Source: Piper betle
Lineage: Eukaryota; Streptophyta; Magnoliopsida; Piperales; Piperaceae
Direction: 5' to 3'
Length of the DNA stretch: 64,000 nt
NCBI GenBank assembly: GCA_033002965.1
Contig: JAURVB010004818.1
Location: 47,153 to 111,152 of the forward strand
Part shown: positions 25,381 to 41,381 of the stretch, one piece after another
Layout: every line of letters begins with the position of its first letter
Numbering within the stretch: the first letter of the stretch is position 1
Translations under genes and position numbers: made by a program
The notes under the pieces: generated by a model
Databases searched by the model: none
Told to the model about the DNA's origin: nothing
What the model saw: only the letters and a program-made list of their open reading frames with translations

Positions 25381-26765
25381 AATTTTTTTTATAAATTATA
25401 ACTGATTAGTTTTCCTTAAAGATTATATTAAAAATCCATTAGTAATTGAGAGGAATAAGTTTAAAAGCCAATATATAATTACTAGTTAATGACAATCCAA
25501 TCTTATAAGTAGATTTAATAGGTACAAAGAAGTTAATAGGTAATAGGAGGAACACTATAAATTTATTTTATATTAAAAGTCATTTATATGATGAAAGTGC
25601 TCAAAACTAGAAATAAGTTGACTTAATTTTCTTAATAAGAGTAAAAAGTCTATTAAGATGGCATATTGACTTGCAAAATATATTTGAAAATTCTTACTTA
25701 TGAATGTAATATTGAGATTTGTTATTAATGGAGTTATGGCTAATATCTTAAATAAAAAATATTGACGAAAGCAAGATACTTAATGCATGATCAAAATAGC
25801 AATAGTTCAATCCCCAATTTATGTAACTTAGGCTACTTCAACTTGTTGGTTTTGTGTTTATAAAATGAACACAAGTGAGCGCTCCAGGCGCTATAAGCAA
25901 CGCCCAATTCCAAGAGATAGTGCCCGGGTTAACGCCCGGACACTAGCGCATGTTGGTCGTTCCCATTCACGCTGGGTCATCCCTTTTTGTCATTTTTTAT
26001 TTATAAACTCTAATTCTCACAGAAAAATTTGTGTCTTTGACTCCCCTTCCTCATATAACTGATTAGTTTTTATAAATTATAACTTATAATTTTTTTATAA
26101 ATTATAACTGATTAGTTTTCCTTAAAGATTATATTAAAAACCCATTAGTAATTGAGAGGAATGAGTTTAAAAGCCAATATATAATCACTGTTAGTAGCAA
26201 TCCAATCTAATCAGTAGATTTAATAGGTACGAATAAACTATTAGGTAATGGGAAGAACACTATAAATTTATTTTATAATAGAAGTCATTCTTATAATGAA
26301 AGTGCTCAAAATTGAAAATAAGTTAACTTAATTATCTTAATAAGAGTTAAAGGTCTATTAAGATGGCATATTGACTTGCAAATATACTTGAAAATTCTTA
26401 TTTATACGAATGTAATATCGAGATTAGCTATTGATGGAGTTTTGGCTAATATCCTAGATAAAAAACACTGACGAAAGCAATATACTTACTGCATGATTGG
26501 AATAGGACTACTGCAATCCCCAATTTATGTAACTTAGGTCAAACTAAGAGTTAGTATACTTCAACTTGTTAGTTTTGTGTTTATAAAATAAACGCAGGGT
26601 GCGCGCCCAAGCATTATAAGCAATGCCCAATTCCAAGAGATAGCGCCCAGTTTAACGCCCAGACACTAGCGCATGTTTGTCACATGTTTCGACATTTTTT
26701 CTTTATAAACTCTCGTTCTCACCGAAAAAACTGTCTTTCGACTTTCCTTCCTCATACTGTCTCTT
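25381..26765. repeat. Tandem pair of ~710-bp units
   Basis: Unit 1 starts at about 25381 (ATAAATTATAACTGATTAG) and unit 2 at about 26090 with the same words in the same order. Both run through TATTAAGATGGCATATTGAC and CCCCAATTTATGTAACTTAG. They end in a GC-rich patch (25878-25965 and 26595-26680) containing CCCAATTCCAAGAGATAG and CACTAGCGCATG. Differences are scattered substitutions and small indels. There is no internal domain between the units, so they are not LTRs of a full element. No protein or structural RNA was recognised. Confidence 0.8.
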
Positions 26766-27365
26766 GTGATATATTTATTGAGTTTTTTGTTAAAAAAATT
26801 TAGATGATTTTAGATTTGATCTTGTGGTGTAACAATATATTAAAGAATCTCCTTATTATTACATTCTCAAGAAGAAAATTTTATTATATCTTAAATATTA
26901 TTTTTGCGATCATCTTCTTCAATCAAAAGTACATAATTAATTTTTCCAAACAATTGATGCCAATACGTGCTTGGCGAGAATTGCCTCGTAAACTTGGAAG
27001 TCTTTCATCACCAAATAAGTGCTTGGAAAGTTTTTCTGTAGACTGATTCTAAAATTTTCTTTACAAAAGGTGATCACTTAGTACTCATTTTGACCGTAAT
27101 GGATCCCAGAAAGGGCTAATAATAAACGACTCTAATTTGTTGCAGCGAAACGACTTTGGCGCTGTGGCGAAGGTGGACGGAAATGTGACCATGACGCAGG
27201 ATATGGTACTGCAGCGAGTGTTTCGGTGGAGTTGCGCAAGACGGGAAAATTCTTAATTTGAAATTTCCAACTAAACAAGGAAAGCAAGGTATAAATAAGG
27301 ATGTCTTCCAAGAGTGCAAATTGTATGGCGTGTCGACTAGGAATTTCTGCTCGTGGTTTAAAGTA
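26766..27365. other. Spacer with a short orphan exon-like frame
   Basis: After an acceptor-like TTGTTGCAG near 27144 an open stretch reads NDFGAVAKVDGNVTMTQDMV and ends at a stop about 35 codons on. I do not recognise it, and no partner exon was found. The rest is AT-rich. Confidence 0.25.
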
Positions 27366-28005
27366 CTGTTGCACGAATTGGCCGATGAATCGGCCAATTT
27401 AAATCGGATCGGTAACATGCCGATCCAATTTTGAGGCCGAATCGGCGTCCAACTCGGCCGAGTCACCCCGATTCCGACCGATTTAAATCGAATTCGGAAT
27501 CAGTGTGAATCAGGAAAAATCGGTTTTTTGGATAAATTACCAAAATACCCTAAGCATAATATTAATTCAATTATTTAAATAAGGGGTGGGTCGGGTCTGG
27601 GGGTTGGGTGGGGCGGGGCGGGTTGGGTCTAGGGGGAGGGGGGTGCGGCGGTGGCGGCGGCGACTTGGAAGGACCGTGGGTGAGAAATAACTGTGGTGGC
27701 ATTTTTGTAATTAAAACATGACTCGTGTTTGACTCGAGTATAAAATAATAACTAATTCAAAATAATTTTAAAAAAGTCTAAAAAATATAAAAAAACTATC
27801 ATAAAATATAATATATATAATAATATCAAAATAGCATCAATATTTAATTTTTATATATTTATTTATGAGTTGTTAAATTATTATATATGACCGATTTGGA
27901 CCTATTAAATTGGACCGATTCCTATCCGATTTAAACCGATTCCGATTCTGACTCCCTGGACAACCGATACCGATTCCGATTCCGATTTAAACTTTAAACC
28001 CTGTC
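27366..28005 (-). repeat. AATCGG-ended element, copy 2 (reverse)
   Basis: On the minus strand it begins with repeated GGAATCGG words (about 28000-27900). It continues with the ATTTTGATATTATT core, the ACTCGAGTCAAACACGAGTC segment and TTTTAATTACAAAAATGCCAC, then a C-rich cassette (27590-27680). It ends with CCGATTC/GGCCGATT words near 27370-27470. It lies in opposite orientation to, and less than 100 bp from, the copy at 28098-28975. Confidence 0.7.
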
Positions 28006-28097
28006 AATTATCATTTATTATTAAATTAATTATAAGGATATTTTCATAATTCATAATTAATGGGCCATTATAAAAAGAGCTAAATTTTAGACTTCCA

Positions 28098-28975
28098 AAC
28101 ATAGTTGTAAAAATCGGAATTGGAATTAGAATCGGTTTTTGAATGGGTAGGAATCGGAATCGGAATCGGAATTAGTATAAATCAGATAGGAATCAGTTCA
28201 GTTGAATAGGCTTAAATCAGTCCAAATCGATCATATATAATAATTTGACAACTCATAACATAAATATATAAAAATTAAATATTAATGTAATTTTGATATT
28301 ATTGTGTGTATTATATTTAATGATATTTTTTCATATTTTTTGGATTTTTTAAAATTATTTTTAATTAATTATTATTTTTTACTCGAGTCAACTTTTAATT
28401 ACAAAAATGCCACTCCTGCTCTTCACCCCTATCGTCCCCGCCCTGCCGGCCCCGCCACGCCCGAACTCCCCCTGCTGTCCCATGCCTGGACTCCCCCTGC
28501 CGACCTCGCCCCGCCCCATCCCCCTTGTGCATCTGCCCCGCCCCACTACCCTAGTCCAGTCGGCCCTGATCCGTCCCATCGCCGGCCTCGCCTTGTCCCC
28601 CTCGCGCATCTACCCTGCCCTGCCACTCTAGTCCCATCGGCTCTGATTTGTCCCACCACCAACCCCGCCCGGTCCCCCTCGCACATCTGCCCAACCCCAC
28701 CACCCTAGTCCTGTCGGCCCTTATCCGTCCCACCGCCGGCCCCCACTTGGCCCTGCCTTGTCAGAGCGAAGGGGCAGCATTGGCAGCGAAAGGAGAGCAA
28801 TGGATATTTCCGTCGTTATAAATTTTAAATTACTATTTTACCTATACATAAATAATTTATATAATATAAAATTAAGGATATTTTAGTAATTTATTCAATA
28901 CCGATTCAACCCAAATTTGAGACGGATTTTGCCCAATCCAATTTAAATCGACCATTTTTTTCAACAGTGCTTCCA
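28098..28975 (+). repeat. AATCGG-ended element, copy 3
   Basis: It begins with GGAATCGGAATCGGAATCGG-type words and the ATTTTGATATTATTGTG core. An ACTCGAGTCAACTTTTAATTA segment leading to AAAAATGCCAC follows, then a C-rich cassette (28410-28770) with an internal CCCATC/CCTGCC repeat. A TTTTAGTAATTTATTCAA stretch and ACCGATTC/AATCGACC words close it. The frames of about 130 codons here come from the C-rich cassette. Confidence 0.7.
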
Positions 28976-29726
28976 AGTAGAATATTTTTTTATTTGCTCA
29001 TTAAGATCATATTTTCTAGGCTCAATTTATAAGTATCTAGTCTTCAGCATTTATGGCCTTATTGCGTAGAACAGACGACACCGGCATCAGGCTCTCGTTT
29101 GTCAACTCTGCCCGACTTTGGCTTTGAGTTGTTGATTTAAGAATCAATTTAGTCGCATCCGACAGCTTCCACATCATTATTTCATAGTTAAACAATTCAC
29201 ACCTCTCACATTTGTCGGAGGCTCGGAGCTTTCAGTAGCCCCCCTGAAATACAAGTTTTTTCTATGAGCGGAATGCTTGAACACAACCCAAATGACTCTT
29301 GCTGATTGATAATTTCGAGCTATTAGACCCGTAATTAATAGTTTGAGGCTACTAGAGCGGATATTTTTCTGGTCAATAAGAACACACAAGTATCTTCGCC
29401 AGATTCAGAAGCAAAATTTTCTCATGCGTCAACACGAATGTGGTAACACTCCCACGATAGCTGGTAATATCACCGTCCACAAAACTGTCATGAAAATCAA
29501 CCAAACCTTAATTTACAAAGAAGTGAAGGCTCATGTTTATAAGGAGAAGGTGAGAATACTGAAACCCTAATGACCAAGGAATTCTTAACCAAATGGAATA
29601 TGAAAATATATAACAAAATAATTTCTGTTAACTATATATATTACTACGCATAAAAACTATGGCTATTGAACATAGATTCATGTATCTTGAAAATTGTAGC
29701 AAACACGAGCAAAGTTCTAAATGCAG
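28976..29726. other. SRP54 3' flank
   Basis: No gene supported. Short frames on both strands lack domains. The SRP54 3' untranslated region is expected next to 29727. Confidence 0.4.
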
Positions 29727-34312
<4,586 letters not shown>

Positions 34313-34328
34313 CTTCGACAATTGTTGT

Positions 34329-34516
34329 CTGCGCAACAAAGTAACGCCGATCAAAAAACCTAGTCGCAAACCGAAATCATGAGACACCCCGTGCCACCAA
34401 TTTACCGATGTTGGGGGGGGGGGGCACGATTCGGCAGATCTACTCGATAGCCCCGAGGATGCGCCTCGATCGATCGAACGGAAAAAGAAGAAACGGGGAG
34501 AGGCAAAGGGCGTTAC
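34329..34516 (-). other. Predicted intron in the SRP54 5' untranslated region
   Basis: On the minus strand CCCG|GTAACG at 34516 is a good donor and GTTGCGCAG ending at 34329 a good acceptor, 16 bases before the ATG. The leader exon upstream has CT-rich, CCG-containing sequence typical of plant leaders. The run of 12 G at 34413-34424 lies inside this intron. Confidence 0.5.
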
Positions 34517-34717
34517 CGGGAAGAGTTACACAGTCGGTGGTGTGGGCGGCGACGATGGAGGAGCTCTCGGTTGGACGAAGATTGAGGGTTACGCTTTGGG
34601 TTAATGAAAATAAATTAATTACCCCCTTCACATTGAACCACGTTTATATATTTTTTCATTTATCTCACTAATTAGTATTTTAAATGTCATTGTTAATCCT
34701 TAAAAAAACAATCATCG

Positions 34718-35405
34718 GTAAGGTTTATATATATATATATATAAAAGAAATAAGTTTTCTTGGCAGAGCCATTTTGGCTGTGCTGGAGTTTGATCTTGGC
34801 CGTTGGATTAGCATCCAACGGCCAAGATAAAAAAAAAAATAGGGGCCGCTGGCGCCGCCGCAGCAGCGACGGCGGAGGGGGCGGGAAGGGTGCCCGGCCA
34901 CGGCGACGGCCGGGGGGGCGGCGGCGACAGGGGACGGGGGGTGCGGCGTGGCGGGGTGGCGGGCGGGGGCCGAGGGGGGCGCAGCGGGGTGGCGGGCAGG
35001 GGCCGAGGGGGGCGCGGCGGGGTGGCGGCGGGGCGAGGGGGCGTGGCGGGGGGCGGGCGGGGCAGGGCGGCGCGGCGGGGTGGCGGGCGGGGGACGGGGT
35101 GGGGGTGGTGTCGCCCGGCGGCGGGGCGGCGGGCCGGCAGGGGAAGAGGCGGGGCGGCTAGATCCGCTCGCCCCGTCGCCGCAAGGGTTACGTCGCCGCC
35201 CCGTCGGCCGGGGGTGGCGACGGGCAGGGCAGGGGGTGGCGTCGCGTCGGCCGGGGTGGCGGCGATGCGTCGGCCGGCGGCCGTCGACGCCGAAAGTTTT
35301 TTATCCAGCCGTTGGATTGAATCCAACGGCTGGATGGCTGCAGCACAATCAAGATGGCGCTGCAGCTACGACCTCACCTCTCCTCTATATATATATATAT
35401 AGAAA
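34718..35405. mobile_element. Hairpin-ended non-autonomous element with GC-rich core
   Basis: Both sides have the same layered order in mirror image. Outermost is a (TA)n run (34725-34742 and 35384-35400). Inside it is GCCATTTTGGCTGTGCTG, matched in reverse complement by GCCATCTTGATTGTGCTG. Then comes a hairpin containing CCGTTGGAT, an ATAAAAAA-type A-run and finally the GC-rich core. The left stem is a perfect 16 bp with a 4-base loop (34793-34828). The right stem is 16 bp with a single central base (35303-35335). No transposase is encoded. Class and exact ends are unknown; a MITE-like DNA element is the best guess. Confidence 0.6.
34938..35110 (+). repeat. G-rich minisatellite
   Basis: Units of about 34-36 bp built on GGCGGGGTGGCGGGC and CCGAGGGGGGCGC are repeated three to four times with variation. 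The strand has many runs of three or more G, so G-quadruplex formation is possible. Long frames on both strands here (up to 172 codons) are low-complexity and judged non-coding. Confidence 0.75.
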
Positions 35406-35520
35406 GTTTTACTAATCCCTTGAGAAGAAAATTTTTTGTACCAAAGTTTGATATAGAGCCGTTTAATTACAAGGACAACCTTAATTTATTCTTTTAAAAA
35501 AATTAATCCATCCTTATCTA

Positions 35521-36527
35521 AAGGTGCTGACGGTGGGGCGCCGGCTTGCCTCCGCTGAAGGCTGCGTCAGCCACATGCGATCGTGCCGGCCAAAACTGAC
35601 TCATTTCATCTGGCCCTGCGGCCTTATGGGCGGCGTGGCCAACTATGGCCACCACTGGCCAAGTCAACCTGCGGTCGAAATGGGAGGTGGTGCCGACGCG
35701 GGGGTCCATCCCGTGGGTGTCGTTTAAGGTGGGTGGAAGAGGCAGCTGGCGACAACGAGCCCACGAAGGATGGTGTAGCAGTCGAGGGCGGTGACCACCC
35801 AGGAGCTACTACGGGTGTGCAGGGAGGTGCAGGGGCAGTTCAGGGAGGTGGCTAGAAATGGTGGGTCATTGCCAGATTTGGCCTCGTGACCTTATGGGCA
35901 GTGCGGCCAGATTTGGCCGCTGCCGGCCAGGTCTAGCTGCAATTGATAGTGGGAGGTGGTGCTGACAAGGGAGTCCATCCTAGGGGTGTCGTTCAAGGTG
36001 GGGTGGAAGAAGTAGTTGGCGACAATGAGCCAACGGTGGATGGTGCGGTGGCCGAGGGCCAGATCTGTGGCCACGTGGGATCTGTGGCCTTCGCCGCCTC
36101 CGCCCATTTCCCCTCCCCTTCTGCTCCCCATCCCCTCCCCCCTCATCACCATCACCCACCCCCATCCCCCTCTGACTCCGACTCCTCTAATTCCTCCTCC
36201 TGCATCAACGATGACGATGACGACAGTGGCAGCCTCCACCGCCTCATGTCCAACGACATCGGCATCGGTGTCGTTGGGTAGTGCTGCGGGATTGGCCACA
36301 GGGTGATTCTTTTTTCTTCTGGGCAGCCATATCTGGGTGTCGTTGGCTAGGTCCGTTCGCCACCTAGTCGCTGCTGGATTTGATCTGAGGGCGGCAGCCA
36401 ATGTCATTGCCCGAGGTTTAGTTTGTTTTTTTTGAAAACGATAAATCTTAATCGTCCATGTAATCAGACGTCCCAGATGAAACTTCGGGGTAGAAAAAAT
36501 TTTCTGCTTCGGGCGCACCTCAACGCC

Positions 36528-36545
<18 letters not shown>
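35521..36545 (+). repeat. GC-rich block with two ~269-bp repeat copies
   Basis: The words CCTTATGGG (35622 and 35890), GGGAGGTGGTG (35682 and 35951) and GGTGTCGTT (about 35715 and 35984) recur at a spacing of 268-270. The copies are therefore about 35611-35800 and 35880-36070. The block ends at 36528-36560 in (TA)n followed by (CA)n. Overlapping long frames have no domain. Confidence 0.65.
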
Positions 36546-36561
<16 letters not shown>

Positions 36562-36581
36562 TTAAAATCTAATAAACAATT

Positions 36582-36622
<41 letters not shown>

Positions 36623-36724
36623 GGTGATCTGATCTAACTTATTTATTATTGAAAATTTTGAATTATTATTCAAAATATTTAGTAAACATCATCTCCTTAC
36701 TTCTCGTGAGGCCAACATATTATT

Positions 36725-37312
36725 TGTAACGACCCAACTAAAAAATATGCATACATAAAAAATAAAATGTATGAAAAATAATTAAATATAAATTTTAAAT
36801 ATTTTAAAGAAATTAACTACAAATAAATAGAGTCTCATAGCTTCCAAACTATTTCCCATAGTCATAATTAGGTTTCAAATCAGTCATTTAAATGCGTTGT
36901 CGTTTACGTATGATTCATATGTATACAGTCGTATTAAAATCTATATCCACCGGGTTAATTAAAATATAATACAGGCATGGGGAGACTGTAGTTTGATGAT
37001 AATATATTAAATTTTAGTTTTCTATCATTTTGAGTTATTACAACCCAAAATATTTTTGGTTGATTTGTTGTTCAACTGATTAATTTAGTAATTAATTTGC
37101 AATGCTAATTCATTTTTACGAGGTAAGGTTAAATTTATTGTCTTGATGTTAGTTATTTTGTTATATTATATATTTATAGCACAATTATTGTATGGGTATC
37201 TAGCATCTTAAATGTTTATTAAACAAATAAGTTATTAGTTTTAGGTTGTGTTAAATTATTAACTTATAGTTTATTTTTAAATATACGAGTGAGCCAGATT
37301 TAAGGTGTTACA
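36725..37312. mobile_element. Possible Gypsy-type solo LTR
   Basis: Starts TGTAACGACCC and ends GGTGTTACA, the inverted ends typical of many plant Gypsy LTRs, over 588 bp of AT-rich sequence. The flanking 5 bases (TTATT and AGACG) do not match, so there is no target duplication and the call is tentative. Confidence 0.35.
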
Positions 37313-37878
37313 AGACGGCTCATTATATATTTGTGATAACGAGAAGGTAAGTCAATGACGAATATCGGTAATTACAGGTCGTGGACCATATAGTTGGATG
37401 TGGTGGCCACTTCTTCCGGCATGATTTGAGGTTAACATAAACTAATAATCACTAAAAGATTCAATTAATAATATTATGAAATATATTGATTTGTTTCTTA
37501 TTATTATATGGCTTAGTAATTTTATCATTAACACGGAATTGTCTTTACAGGTATGAGAATGTATGGATGGGTTAAAGTCATGACAATTGGAAGACTTTAT
37601 TATTAGACTATTAATTTTTTCTTATTTTAGTTGTTATTATATTTAAGGCATGTTTGCACAATATTGGAATTTCGGTTCGTTTTATTGGTTTTAGTTTATT
37701 TCAAGCATTAGTTATTTTATATTTTTTATATAGACATGACTTAAAATGTGAACTTTAAATAATTCTTTGCGTTTGAATTTAATTTGTATTATTTTTTTAA
37801 AAAAATTACATCATAGATTTATTTATGATGTTAATAAATCAATAAAAAATTCGTTTACGAGGCATTTAAATTTTTTAT

Positions 37879-40800
37879 TGTAACACTTGACCCGTGACTC
37901 GGAACAGATAAATCATTATATTATTACTCTATTTTTTCAACCACTATGTTTTTTTTCTCGTAAATACTTATTTAATTTAGATTTTGTATACTATCTTCAA
38001 ACTTATTTATATTTTTATTACACATTTCCTCTCAAACTATGATTAATTTTTGCAACTATCATTTTTTGAATTCATACATACTTTTTTAGTTGAAATTTGT
38101 ATAATTATTATTTATCAATTTGTTAAAAAACACTCTGAGATTTCATTTAATTTAAGAATCCTATAAAAAGTATAAATTATATTTAAATATTTTAAAATTT
38201 TAAAATTATTATTTTTATTAATATTATTATATGTTTAATTTAACTGTATATGTCACACATGCACAAATCTTTGATTAGTTTAATTAATGAATTTTTATTT
38301 CAAAATCAATATATTTTATCTTATTAGTAGATTTTGAATTTGAATAAAATTACACCTAAATCCTTGATTCAGGCCCATGACAGTACTCGTGACATGATGA
38401 TCTCCTCGGCATCTCATCACCAGCTAGTAACTTCAACTGATGGAAGTGAGCTCTCGGTATTCCACTCCAATCCCATGGACGAACTCCCTAAACAAGAGTA
38501 TAGAGCTTACTTGTAAAACCATGACTCGAGTCAGAGTTTTACGTTACCGAACCAGTCCGGTTCGGACCGTTGGTTCGAGTCGAGTCAGTCTCATGAACCG
38601 CGTGCTGAGTCGAGACCAGCCGTGAGTTATGAGCGATGAGAGTCGGGTGTACCTGAATATATGATGATAACGTCGAGAAGATGGTGAGATACGAGTTATC
38701 TGAATATATGAAAGTATGCAGTATTTTTTTTCTTTTTATATGTTTGATCAGTAGAAATAGCTTTAGGCCGAATAACGCGCTAGGACACGTTGGATTATAT
38801 TCGGGTGGGTTATTAGTTATAGAGCATGCTCATTTTGGATGTTTAGTTGTGTTTGTTTTATTTTATGTGATTTTTCCATATTTTTCTAGATTTTTTTAGA
38901 ATTTATTACGAACTAGTTATTATTTTGACTCGAGTCGGAATCGAGTCAATACTAAATTACGAGTCTGCCACTAGCAACATGTTTTTCTCCCTCCCGACCT
39001 TCCCCATCCAAACCCCAGCCGCGCCTCCGTGCATCGTGCGCTGCTGCCGCCGCCGCCGCCGACGCCGTGCTGCCGCCGATCGACGCCGCCCCGCCCCGTC
39101 GTCGTGCGCGTCGCGTCGTGCGCGCCACGACCCACCCCGGCCACCGTCTCGCCGCCACGACGCCGGAATCGCCCCACGAAACCACCTCGGCCGCCGCCAC
39201 TTCGGGCCGGATTCCGCCGCCGTCCGGGCCGCTCCGCCGCCGGTGTGACCCTGACGAGCACCCCTCGCCGTTGCCGACGTTTCCCCCATCCTCCCGACCG
39301 CCGTCGAGGCCGGCCGGAGCCCCGATCGGAGCACACCGCCGCCGCCGACCCATTTTCGACACCGTCGTCGACGGCCATCGCCGCCTCGGTTGCTCTGATT
39401 GACACCGCCATCGGACCAAGCTCGTCGAGCCGGTGTCGATAGACCCCCTGATTGCCCTGTCCCGAATCATCGCCGGAAAATCGTCGGAATCCGCCGAAAA
39501 CCGTCGAAACTCGCCGGAAAACCGCCGGAAAATTGGATTCGTGGGAAATTCGCCGGATCATCCGCCGAACGCACCCGGTCCAATCTGATCGGACTTCGGA
39601 CGCCGCTAGGTGCCGAATTCGAGTTTCGAGCCACGAAACGGAAACCCTAGCCGTCGCCGATTTTCGACGACGCGAGGTATAATTTATTTTAACTTAATTA
39701 TTTGAAAGTATTGATTATTAGAATTGCATGCTAGGATTGGTGAATTGTGTGTTATAATAATATATATAAATGTAGATTTGATTAAGGATAAAATATGAAA
39801 TTTGTTTGATTAAGTGGTGTTAAAAATGGAGGTTAAGAAACCAATTAGGGTAACTAGGTAATGATCATGATCTAATGCAAACTAACCTAAGTAGACTTGC
39901 TAGAATTGATATAGGTTGATGTGTGTTGATTGATGCGTGATTGTGTTGATTGTGTGCATGCTATAGGATGTGTGATTCATCATGTGGGCGTTAGTTTTTA
40001 GCTTGATTGTGTAGGTACGGTGTAGGAGCTCGCCGCCTAGGCGCGTGGACCCGTTTGGAGCTTCTACCAGGTCCGTTTAGGACTCGTTCTCTGATTTTAC
40101 GCTACTCTCTTGTGTATTTGATTTATTATGTGCAGGACGAGTTAAGTGGCGTTTTATCGAATCCCACTTAACTCGGGCCATTTAGCTCAACGATTTTCCG
40201 GATTAATAACCCTCGAGGATGAGATCCCTCGAGTTTGTTTTCGAACTTCAGATCCAGCTCACGTTGCCTTCGGGCCTATTGTATAAATCCCAACCCAGAC
40301 CTATATATATGTATAGTTTTCGTGTTTTTGTGAGAGATTGAATGAGGGAAATCCGACTACCGTGCTACGCGAGCGGGCACGTGTGTGTCGATAGTGGGCT
40401 CTGGAATGGTGTGTGGGCCGTTTCATTCCCGAGGGATCCTGACAACTCCACCTTTGAGTTCCTCAAACCCGGAGAAGTGTGGAGGTTCACGGGTACTGCA
40501 TTGCAGCGCATGTCTAGACTTGTGGTTTCAAAGGTTACTGAAGGCAACTGCCTGAGAGTACTCGGCCTTAGTCTCAAGGCCAGGAGTAATATGGAAGGTG
40601 CAGAGGGCGGAAAGGAATGAGATTTGACGCGAGAGCAATAGAGAAATGGCCGAGGCATGAGAATGTGAAAGATAGGGGGACGCCGTCGACCCGAGGGGCG
40701 ACGGCTCCTGTATGTGCTCCTGATGAGAGTTCTTGAGGAAGTATATGGTTTTCATTCAACAGGAGAGTTTGCTCTCCTAAGTGCCAGATTGATATTAGTT

Positions 40801-41381
40801 ATTTTCCGGGCCGGTTACCTGTTACTGACGTTTCTATATGTATGTAGGTGAGGAATGCGAGCGATGAAAGCTGTCGGGACTGCGGAGGAGCAAGCACAGA
40901 ACCGCGTACACATATACCTGCCGCGTGTAATCGTATAATGACGGTCTGTTATTGCTATGTGAATGATAATTTTGATGTGTTTGTTTGAGATAAATTACTT
41001 GATATGAAATGAATGGATAAATATGAATGAGTAGGGAGCCTTGGAGTTCAGACTCGGCTCGGGTAAAAACGAATGAGATAATGATTTAATGTCATGGTAG
41101 ATTGTCATGTGTTATCAGTATTTTTATAAAAATAGTATATATTTTCTTTTGGTTTCGCATTTGTTGTTTTGTCTTATTTTGCTTGTACATCATAGCATGC
41201 ATGTAGGACCGCGTTAGGAACCCAATTGTTCCCATTCATGCATTTCACATTTGCATCTCCATCTTGAAACGCCGAGAGTAGATCCTGGTCGGCTTAACCG
41301 AATCTAGTAGATTAGCGAACGGTTCGGTCGCCGGTGACATTTTCGGGTCGGTTCACGGGTGAGCCGAAACGGGGTGTTACA
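37879..41381. mobile_element. Probable LTR-type retroelement fragment with 8-bp inverted ends
   Basis: TGTAACAC at 37879 and GTGTTACA ending at 41381 are exact inverted ends. Inside are a GC-rich segment (38980-39680) with many CGCCGGAAAA words, and unique-looking sequence with GGGTCCTGG/TCGGCTTAACCG words at the end. Flanking pentamers TTTAT and TTACT agree at only 3 of 5 positions. No gag or pol domain is present. It may be a long solo LTR or a non-coding derivative. Frames of 110-196 codons at 38925-39682 lie in the GC-rich part and overlap in several phases. Confidence 0.4.

Noticed and set aside
25381..26765. Tandem units as the two LTRs of a retroelement
   Set aside because: The units are adjacent with no internal domain, primer site or polypurine tract.
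34760..35415. Several overlapping frames of 130-170 codons on both strands
   Set aside because: They arise from a G-rich minisatellite with few possible stop codons; composition is almost only G, R, A and P and no frame is favoured.
38925..39682. Frames of 110-196 codons on both strands
   Set aside because: GC-rich repeat-like sequence inside an LTR-like element; open in several phases at once and without domains.
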